Below are positions 1-3,807 of a stretch of 5,325 nt of DNA, in pieces. The notes beneath the pieces are model-generated. The model searched no databases. It saw nothing but the letters and a program-made list of their open reading frames with translations, and was not told the origin of the DNA. Origin of the DNA: Candidatus Melainabacteria bacterium (GTDB lineage: Bacteria > Actinomycetota > Actinomycetes > Mycobacteriales > Pseudonocardiaceae); NCBI GenBank assembly GCA_903970565.1, contig CAJCJE010000457.1, positions 1 through 5,325 on the forward strand, read 5' to 3'. Within the stretch, counting starts at the first letter, position 1. Every line of letters begins with the position of its first letter. Made by a program: the position numbers and the translations under genes.

Positions 1-414
1 GCCGGCCAGCCGCAGCGGCGGCAGGGACGGTTCGGCGGCCACCGCGGCGACCCCATCCGGCGAGAGGACTCCGGCGACCGCGTCCGCCGAGGCCGGCACG
101 CCGAGGAAGGTCTTGGGCGGGATCGAGCGCAGCGCCCCGCCGGCCAGGATGCCGGCGCGCGCCGTGGTCGGATGGGTCAGCTCGTCGGCAAGGCCGATCT
201 CGGTGAGCAGAGCGGTGGCCTGCGGGCGGCGCGACAGGAACGCCTCGGCGCCGACGTCATAGCGCGAGCCGGCCAGCTCGACGGTGCGCAGCTTGCCGCC
301 GAGCCGCTCGTCCAGCTCGACCACGGTGATGGTGGCCTCGGCGCCGAGCAGCTGACGTAACCGGTAGGCGCCGGCAAGGCCGGAGATGCCGCCTCCGACG
401 ACCGCGACGTGCAT
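1..414 (-). CDS. cgoX: Coproporphyrinogen III oxidase (HemY/CgoX type), N-terminal part only
   Basis: This is the first 138 codons of a flavin-dependent oxidase that continues past the left edge. Residues 5-19 hold the Rossmann motif (VVGGGISGLAGAYRL). It is followed by an acidic residue ending the second strand (VVELDERLGGKLRT, 31-44) and by the family block DVGAEAFLSRRP (53-64), all typical of HemY-type protoporphyrinogen/coproporphyrinogen oxidases. In Actinobacteria this enzyme is known to oxidise coproporphyrinogen III to coproporphyrin III with FAD and oxygen, the step after HemE in the coproporphyrin-dependent heme pathway. The ATG lies 5 bases after the hemE stop, with a GGAG about 9 bases upstream, so the two genes are almost certainly one transcript and may be translationally coupled. 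Leucine 19 is a TTA codon (358-360). The catalytic and membrane-association parts lie outside the window, so integrity cannot be judged. Older annotations call the same gene hemG or hemY. Confidence 0.93.
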   Translation of the reverse strand, partial: MHVAVVGGGISGLAGAYRLRQLLGAEATITVVELDERLGGKLRTVELAGSRYDVGAEAFLSRRPQATALLTEIGLADELTHPTTARAGILAGGALRSIPPKTFLGVPASADAVAGVLSPDGVAAVAAEPSLPPLRLAG

Positions 415-419
415 CCCGG

Positions 420-1541
420 TCACGCTCCGACCGGCAGGGCGTGCACCAGCTCGGTGACCCTGGCCAGCACGTCCGGATCGGTCTGCGGGAGGACGCCGTG
501 ACCGAGGTTGAAGATGTGCCCGGCGGCGGCCCGGCCCTCCCGGTGGATGCGGCGGACCTCCGCCTCCAGCACCGGCCAGGGCGCGAACAGCAGCGCCGGG
601 TCCAGGTTGCCCTGCACGACCGGGGCCGGGCCGTCCGGGATCGCGGCGGTCAGCCGGTCGGTCGCCACGTCCAGCGGCAGCCGCCAGTCCACGCCGACCA
701 CGTCCGCGCCGGCCTGGCGCATCGCGCCGAGCAGTTCGCCCGTGCCGACGCCGAAGTGAATCCTCGGCACGCCGGCCTCGGCCAGACCGGTCAGCACCTT
801 CGACGAGTGCGGCAGCACGAACTCGCGGTAGTCCCGCTCGGACAACGCGCCGGCCCAGGAGTCGAACAGCTGGACCGCGTCGACGCCGGCCTGGATCTGG
901 GCGCGCAGGAAGGTCAGGGTCAGGTCGGCGAGCCGGTCGGCCAGCGCGTGCCAGGTGTCCGGTTCACCGTGCATGAGCGCCTTGGTCCGTTCGTGGTTGC
1001 GGCTGGGGCCGCCCTCGATCAGATAGGAGGCGACGGTGAACGGCGCACCGGCGAAACCAATCAGCGGGGTGTCGCCCAGTTCGCCGATCAGCAGACGGAT
1101 CGCGTCCGCGACCGGGCGCACCTGCTCGGCGTCCAGCACCGGCAGCGCGGCCACGTCGGCGATGGTCCGCACCGGCTGGGCGACCACCGGCCCGGTGCCC
1201 GCGACGATGTCGATGTCCAGGCCGGCGGCGTAGAGCGGGACCACGATGTCGCTGAACAGAACGGCCGCGTCGACGCCGTAGCGGCGCACCGGCTGCATGG
1301 TGATCTCGCAGGCCAGATCCGGGGTCATACAGGACTGCAACATGCCGATGCCCTCGCGGACCCTGCGGTATTCCGGCAGCGACCGGCCGGCCTGGCGCAT
1401 GAACCACACCGGGGTGCGGGTCGGGGTCCGGCCGCGCGCGGCCGCCAGCAGCGGCGCGTCGGGCAGCCCGCGGCGTCCGGCGGAGCCGGAGTGCCGGCCG
1501 GGTCCGGCTGCTGCCGCGGCGATCGACTCGGTGTCGGTCAT
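420..1541 (-). CDS. hemE: Uroporphyrinogen decarboxylase
   Basis: A cytoplasmic enzyme of 373 residues that decarboxylates the four acetate side chains of uroporphyrinogen III to give coproporphyrinogen III. Both family signatures are present: [16 protein letters not shown] near residues 44-59, with the substrate-binding arginines R49 and R53, and [17 protein letters not shown] near 162-178. Residues equivalent to the human catalytic set are visible: Asp98 in [12 protein letters not shown], Tyr173 in the second signature and His348 in GHGVLP. Length matches the family apart from about 25 low-complexity Ala/Gly/Arg residues before the usual start of the fold. The ATG at 1541 is preferred over an in-frame TTG at 1553: the purine run GGAGG (1551-1547) is ideally spaced 5 bases before the ATG, whereas a TTG start would overlap it. 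The gene is followed 5 bases later by cgoX and is divergent from the DUF3000 gene. Confidence 0.97.
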   Translation of the reverse strand: MTDTESIAAAAAGPGRHSGSAGRRGLPDAPLLAAARGRTPTRTPVWFMRQAGRSLPEYRRVREGIGMLQSCMTPDLACEITMQPVRRYGVDAAVLFSDIVVPLYAAGLDIDIVAGTGPVVAQPVRTIADVAALPVLDAEQVRPVADAIRLLIGELGDTPLIGFAGAPFTVASYLIEGGPSRNHERTKALMHGEPDTWHALADRLADLTLTFLRAQIQAGVDAVQLFDSWAGALSERDYREFVLPHSSKVLTGLAEAGVPRIHFGVGTGELLGAMRQAGADVVGVDWRLPLDVATDRLTAAIPDGPAPVVQGNLDPALLFAPWPVLEAEVRRIHREGRAAAGHIFNLGHGVLPQTDPDVLARVTELVHALPVGA

Positions 1542-1591
1542 CTTCTCCTCCAACGTCGCACGCCCCGGCCTGCAACTCCGTTCGGTCTGGT

Positions 1592-1609
1592 ACCGACAAC
1601 GCTATCGGT
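1592..1609. promoter_or_regulatory. Inverted repeat ACCGA-N8-TCGGT in the hemE upstream region
   Basis: The arms ACCGA (1592-1596) and TCGGT (1605-1609) are perfectly complementary across 8 bases and lie about 50-70 bases upstream of the hemE start. On the minus strand the spacer includes TAGCGT (1604-1599), a possible -10 element, although no good -35 is seen at the expected distance. A second small inverted repeat, CGGTG-CA-CACCG (1606-1617), overlaps the right arm. Position would suit an operator for heme synthesis, but short repeats are common in GC-rich DNA, so this is tentative. Confidence 0.3.
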
Positions 1610-1698
1610 GCACACCGGTTCTTTTCGGCGCGCCTCCCCGCCCTGCCCGTCCGGGTGGCTCTACAGTCACCTCACGTGATCGGGCGGGTGTCCGTGCA

Positions 1699-1730
1699 GT
1701 GGCACCAGGTGAAAGTGGCACCAGGTGAAA
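1699..1730. repeat. Perfect 16-base tandem duplication with CACC-A-GGTG palindromes
   Basis: The 16-mer GTGGCACCAGGTGAAA occurs at 1699-1714 and again, identically, at 1715-1730. Each copy contains the 9-base palindrome CACCAGGTG, so two identical dyad elements sit 16 bases apart, roughly one and a half helical turns. This could be paired operator sites or a recent replication-slippage duplication. It lies about 160 bases upstream of hemE and 115-145 bases upstream of the DUF3000 gene. Confidence 0.85.
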
Positions 1731-1742
1731 CCGGGATTGGTT

Positions 1743-1775
1743 CGCCTCGACCCGATCATGATCCGGGGCGAGGCG
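1743..1775. promoter_or_regulatory. Strong hairpin or dyad in the divergent region
   Basis: The arms CGCCTCGACCCG (1743-1754) and CGGGGCGAGGCG (1764-1775) pair over 12 positions with a single A/G mismatch around a 9-base loop, ATCATGATC. The loop, with one flanking base, is part of a shorter palindrome, GATCATGATC (1754-1763). No T-tract follows on either strand, so it is not a classical intrinsic terminator. It could be an operator, or a structural insulator between the divergent promoters. Confidence 0.6.
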
Positions 1776-1786
1776 GGCCCTGACTG

Positions 1787-1821
1787 GGGTTGAAAAAGAT
1801 TCTGGGTCGAAAAAGATTCTG
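1787..1821 (+). repeat. 17-base-period tandem duplication just upstream of the DUF3000 gene
   Basis: GGGTTGAAAAAGATTCTG (1787-1804) is followed by GGGTCGAAAAAGATTCTG (1804-1821), sharing one base, with one T/C difference. The A-rich core is a marked local break from the surrounding GC-rich sequence. TTGAAA at 1790-1795 resembles a -35 hexamer, and GATTCT at 1815-1820 in the second copy could be a weak -10 with a long 19-base spacer. If so, the promoter would be built from the duplication itself. The start codon follows 25 bases after the repeat. Confidence 0.7.
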
Positions 1822-1845
1822 CCAGTACGCCAGCGAGGAGGGCCG

Positions 1846-2421
1846 GTGACAAGTACACCGGAAGAACCCGAGCTCTTCCGGCGGGCGGTGGCCTCACTGT
1901 CCGCGGTCCACCCACGACCGGAGATCCAACTGGACACCGTCCGTGCGCCACAGCGGTTGGCGCCGTGGTCATTCGCGTTGTCCGCCGAGGTCAGCGGGCC
2001 GGCCGAGGAGCTGGCCACCGGACGCCTCGTGCTGTTGCACGACCCGGAGGGCGAAGCGACCTGGAGCGGGGTGCTGCGGTTGGTCATCTACGTCCGAGCC
2101 GAACTGGACGTCGAACTGGCCAGTGATCCGCTCCTGCCGGCCGTCGGCTGGTCCTGGCTGACCGATGCGCTGGACAATTGTGATGCGGATCATACCGCAC
2201 TCGGCGGCACGGTCACCCAGACGTCCTCGGCCCGCTTCGGCGAGATCTCCGGACCCTCCCGTACCGACGATCTGGAGTTGCGGGCCTCCTGGACCGCGCG
2301 GAACGACCAGCTGGCCCCGCACGCGGAGGCCTTCTGCGAGCTGATGGCCAGCACGGTTGGCCTCCCACCAGTAGGGGTAACACTGTTCGGCCAGCCGCAC
2401 GCGGCCCGTCCGCCGCGCTGA
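1846..2421 (+). CDS. DUF3000 family protein of unknown function
   Basis: A 191-residue soluble protein recognised as the actinobacterial DUF3000 family (I recall Rv2680 in Mycobacterium tuberculosis and SCO6030 in Streptomyces as members). Recognisable family blocks are FRRAVASLSAVHPRPEI (residues 11-27), the stretch RAPQRLAPWSFALSAEV that follows, the repeated use of ELA/RLVLLHDPEG, and LPAVGWSWLTDAL in the middle. I see no signal peptide, membrane segment, metal-binding cluster or nucleotide-binding motif, and the family has no assigned biochemical role that I know. The GTG start is supported by AGGAGGG at 1836-1842, a little close at 3-4 bases. The gene is monocistronic, as a strong terminator follows 27 bases after its stop. 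Its neighbours (heme synthesis, WhiI-like regulator, RNase D) are conserved, but do not by themselves indicate a function. Confidence 0.9.
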   Translation: MTSTPEEPELFRRAVASLSAVHPRPEIQLDTVRAPQRLAPWSFALSAEVSGPAEELATGRLVLLHDPEGEATWSGVLRLVIYVRAELDVELASDPLLPAVGWSWLTDALDNCDADHTALGGTVTQTSSARFGEISGPSRTDDLELRASWTARNDQLAPHAEAFCELMASTVGLPPVGVTLFGQPHAARPPR

Positions 2422-2447
2422 CCAACCGGCTCCGCCGAGACCAGGGG

Positions 2448-2482
2448 AAGGGCTGTCGCGCCACTCGCGCGACGGCCCTTTT
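2448..2482 (+). terminator. Intrinsic terminator after the DUF3000 gene
   Basis: The arms AAGGGCTGTCGCGC (2448-2461) and GCGCGACGGCCCTT (2467-2480) form a 14-base-pair stem with one G-T wobble and a 5-base loop (CACTC). TTTT at 2479-2482 follows, then a T-rich run to 2491. It begins 27 bases after the stop codon. Stem length, tight loop and 3' T-tract are all classical, so this is the clearest terminator in the window and separates DUF3000 transcription from the regulator downstream. Confidence 0.92.
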
Positions 2483-2610
2483 CGTGTGTTTGCCCGATTG
2501 CCCGGACCGGCTCGGGAGTTCCCGCCGACCGGTCGTAAACCAACATGAAATGTTTGCACATACAAGGACCGAACGGGCCCAAAGTTGGGATGTCGTCGTG
2601 AAGGGCGTTC

Positions 2611-2627
2611 GTGTTAGCAGTGTTAGC
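2611..2627 (+). repeat. Direct repeat GTGTTAGC x2
   Basis: GTGTTAGC occurs at 2611-2618 and 2620-2627, a period of 9 bases, about 200 bases upstream of the regulator start. The second copy runs into CTCAC, giving a GTG-N6-CAC half-symmetry. It may be a tandem half-site for a regulator. The repeat is short, so chance is possible. Confidence 0.4.
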
Positions 2628-2671
2628 TCACATCACCCGAAAGAGCGACAAATTTTGCGAAGAGTGACCAT

Positions 2672-2696
2672 TCGATCGGGACAGATACCCGATTGA
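2672..2696. promoter_or_regulatory. Inverted repeat TCGATCGGG-N7-CCCGATTGA
   Basis: The arms at 2672-2680 and 2688-2696 are complementary over 9 positions, with one G-T pair, separated by ACAGATA. The core ATCGGG-N7-CCCGAT is perfect. It lies about 135 bases upstream of the regulator start, a suitable distance for an operator or activator site. A 7-base loop would also allow an RNA hairpin if transcribed. No T-tract follows, so it is not a normal terminator. Confidence 0.5.
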
Positions 2697-2743
2697 TCGT
2701 CCCGCTGACCCTCTTGGGCGGCTACGCTGCCTTCGTCGACACC

Positions 2744-2783
2744 ACTTTCGGTCGATCAGTGGCGCGGCTGATCGGACGAAAGT
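2744..2783. promoter_or_regulatory. Long inverted repeat in the proximal leader of the WhiI-like gene
   Basis: The arms ACTTTCGGTCGATCAG (2744-2759) and CTGATCGGACGAAAGT (2768-2783) pair over 16 positions, with one G-T wobble and one G/A mismatch, around an 8-base loop (TGGCGCGG). The right arm ends 33 bases before the Shine-Dalgarno site. No T-run follows, so it is not a simple terminator. It is either a dyad operator close to the promoter or an mRNA leader hairpin. Length and fit are well beyond what I would expect by chance. Confidence 0.65.
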
Positions 2784-2829
2784 CCCGGTGCTGGTCGGGG
2801 GGCACGACCGACTCCAGGGAGGTAGTGAC

Positions 2830-3546
2830 GTGGCTGCCGTCGGCTTAGGTCAGGCCGTTCGAACCACGCCAGCCGGCGCGTTGCCGGCGAACATGGTCCC
2901 GCACCCGCGGGAAGAACTGTTCTCGGTGTTGGTGGTCGATGACCATCCACTGCTGAGGGAGGCGATAGCTGCTCGGCTCACACAAATGGGCGCGGGCACT
3001 GTGCACGAGGCCGCTTCGGTTGCCGAGGCAAGGGCGCGAGCCCTGGCCACCGGACCGTGTGACCTCGCGATTCTCGATCTCGGGCTACCCGACGGTAGCG
3101 GTATCGACCTGGTCACGGAGTTCCGTGCCCACGGTTGGCCGCGCATCGTGGTACTCGCGTCCTCCGACGACCCATACGCGGTCCGGTCGGCCTTCCAGGC
3201 AGGCGCACAGGCCTACCTGCTGAAGTCCGCCTCGCCGATGGTGGTCACCGACGGAGTCCGCCGAGTACTCGACGGAGGGGTGTACGCAGACCCGAGTGTG
3301 GCGCCCGTACTTGCTACGGGCACCCGAGTTCCCGGTACCGACAACACCCCGCGCGAGCTTTCCGCGCGCGAGGTGGAGGTGCTGCAACTCGTCGCCGACG
3401 GACAGAGCAACAAGGAAATCGGCGAAGCACTCAACCTGTCTGCGCTCACGGTGAAATCTCACCTGTCCAGGATCGGGCGCAAACTCGGCACTGGTGATCG
3501 AGCACAAATGGTCGCATTGGCGATGCGGGCCGGCGTCATCCGCTAG
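2830..3546 (+). CDS. whiI: WhiI-like orphan response regulator, LuxR/NarL family
   Basis: A 238-residue transcription factor with an N-terminal receiver (about 31-150), a short linker and a C-terminal LuxR/GerE helix-turn-helix (about 175-238; ELSAREVEVLQLVADGQSNK, then LTVKSHLSRIGRKL). The receiver keeps the acidic pair D37/D38 (VVDDHP), the phospho-acceptor D83 (ILDLGLP) and K132 (YLLKS), but the usual switch Thr/Ser is Ala110 (VVLASS). No histidine kinase gene is adjacent. In Streptomyces the regulator at this place between DUF3000 and RNase D is WhiI, which pairs with BldM to control sporulation genes; that assignment here rests on synteny and domain type. The GTG at 2830 is chosen because GGGAGG lies 7 bases before it; the frame extends to a GTG at 2788 without a comparable site, and the ATG at 2893 would drop 21 residues. 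Codon 6 is TTA, a possible bldA-tRNA control point. A generic NarL-family regulator is the alternative. Confidence 0.85.
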   Translation: MAAVGLGQAVRTTPAGALPANMVPHPREELFSVLVVDDHPLLREAIAARLTQMGAGTVHEAASVAEARARALATGPCDLAILDLGLPDGSGIDLVTEFRAHGWPRIVVLASSDDPYAVRSAFQAGAQAYLLKSASPMVVTDGVRRVLDGGVYADPSVAPVLATGTRVPGTDNTPRELSAREVEVLQLVADGQSNKEIGEALNLSALTVKSHLSRIGRKLGTGDRAQMVALAMRAGVIR

Positions 3547-3577
3547 TCCTCATCGCAGAGTTCGGCCTGTCAGCGGC

Positions 3578-3609
3578 CACCGTCGGAACCCGCACGGGTT
3601 CGGGCGGTG
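3578..3609 (+). terminator. Candidate T-less terminator hairpin after the regulator gene
   Basis: GAACCCG (3586-3592) and CGGGTTC (3595-3601) form a perfect inner dyad separated by CA. The flanking CACCG (3578-3582) and CGGTG (3605-3609) extend the stem across a 3x3 internal loop. It starts 31 bases after the regulator stop. There is no T-tract, as is common for proposed actinobacterial terminators, so termination is inferred from position and stem strength only. Confidence 0.45.
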
Positions 3610-3627
3610 CCAAGGGACAACGCCAGC

Positions 3628-3685
3628 GCTCCCGTGTCCGCACCGGTCCCCGGCATCATGCCGGAGCCGGTGGGGACACGGGGGC
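3628..3685. repeat. Long nested palindrome between the regulator and RNase D genes
   Basis: The outer arms 3628-3646 and 3667-3685 pair over 19 positions, with one G/G mismatch and one wobble; the core arms are CCCGTGTCCGCACCGG and CCGGTGGGGACACGGG. Inside lies a perfect second dyad, CCGGCAT-C-ATGCCGG (3650-3664). Together they would make a very stable hairpin of about 58 bases. The 3' side has only ACTTT, so it is at most a weak T-tract terminator. It could terminate regulator transcription, insulate the rnd promoter or be a protein-binding dyad. Confidence 0.65.
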
Positions 3686-3755
3686 ACTTTGCCGTGTCCG
3701 GACATGAGCCCTGGCATCCCCACTCGCCGACACGAGATCGATCCCGAAGTGCCCC
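3681..3755. promoter_or_regulatory. Competing long-range stem GGGGCACTTTG / CGAAGTGCCCC
   Basis: The arms 3681-3691 and 3745-3755 are complementary over 11 positions with one T-G wobble, 53 bases apart. The left arm shares 3681-3685 with the right outer arm of the palindrome at 3628-3685, so the two stems cannot both be fully formed. The spacer contains the perfect 10-base palindrome TGTCCGGACA (3695-3704). An alternative-structure arrangement like this is seen in attenuators, but no switching ligand or leader peptide is apparent. Confidence 0.4.
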
Positions 3756-3768
3756 ACGTCGCGATGTA

Positions 3769-3799
3769 CTGAACAAGACGGGGGGCCGGCACGTAGGGT
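3769..3799 (+). promoter_or_regulatory. Probable promoter of the RNase D gene (leaderless or very short leader)
   Basis: TAGGGT at 3794-3799 fits an actinobacterial -10 element and ends 8 bases before the GTG start at 3808. CTGAAC at 3769-3774 could be the -35, with a 19-base spacer. Transcription would begin about at or just before the start codon, and no Shine-Dalgarno site precedes the GTG, so a leaderless mRNA is likely. Leaderless GTG and ATG genes are common in Actinobacteria. Confidence 0.5.
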
Positions 3800-3807
3800 C
3801 AGCATCC

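Larger units (their letters stand above)
1542..1845. promoter_or_regulatory. Divergent intergenic region between hemE and the DUF3000 gene
   Basis: These 304 bases have no convincing reading frame and must hold the promoters of both divergent genes. Going rightwards, they contain a short inverted repeat near the hemE side (1592-1609), a TCACGTGA palindrome (1672-1679), a perfect 16-base tandem duplication (1699-1730), a strong hairpin (1743-1775) and a 17-base-period tandem duplication (1787-1821). An AGGAGGG Shine-Dalgarno site for the DUF3000 gene follows at 1836-1842. No strong consensus -35/-10 pair is obvious on either strand. Such a density of separate repeats in one divergent control region is unusual and suggests several protein-binding sites. 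Confidence 0.8.
2483..2829 (+). promoter_or_regulatory. Long upstream region of the WhiI-like regulator
   Basis: About 347 bases without a credible gene, less GC-rich than the coding regions, especially around 2530-2700. It contains an AACAT-GAA-ATGTT dyad (2542-2554), a direct repeat of GTGTTAGC (2611-2627), an inverted repeat at 2672-2696 and a long inverted repeat at 2744-2783. The Shine-Dalgarno site GGGAGG (2817-2822) lies 7 bases before the GTG start. I looked for a WhiG-type promoter (TAAA, about 15 bases, GCCGATAA), as is known for Streptomyces whiI, and found no convincing match. No good vegetative -35/-10 pair was found either. Confidence 0.6.

Noticed and set aside
1542..1553. TTG start for hemE adding four residues (MEEK)
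   Set aside because: The TTG overlaps the GGAGG ribosome-binding site of the ATG at 1541, which has ideal spacing.
441..1679. A 412-codon open frame on the plus strand opposite hemE
   Set aside because: It is antisense to a gene with unmistakable uroporphyrinogen decarboxylase motifs. Long shadow frames are expected in high-GC DNA, and its product is a low-complexity Arg/Gly/Gln-rich sequence with no family resemblance.
2484..2696. A 70-codon plus-strand frame in the regulator upstream region
   Set aside because: It starts inside the T-rich tail of the DUF3000 terminator, has no ribosome-binding site, and its codon use is unlike the neighbouring genes.
2788..2829. Upstream GTG start at 2788 for the regulator
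   Set aside because: It lacks a ribosome-binding site and places the strong GGGAGG site inside the coding region. The GTG at 2830 is correctly spaced from it.
2483..2829. WhiG-type sigma factor promoter for the regulator
   Set aside because: I searched for TAAA followed at about 15 bases by GCCGATAA and found only partial matches (for example CCCGATTG at 2688) without a matching -35 element.
3607..3807. Extension of the RNase D frame upstream to a GTG at 3607
   Set aside because: The extra 67 residues would be encoded by long palindromes, show no family similarity and make the protein longer than its relatives. The -10-like element at 3794 fits a start at 3808.
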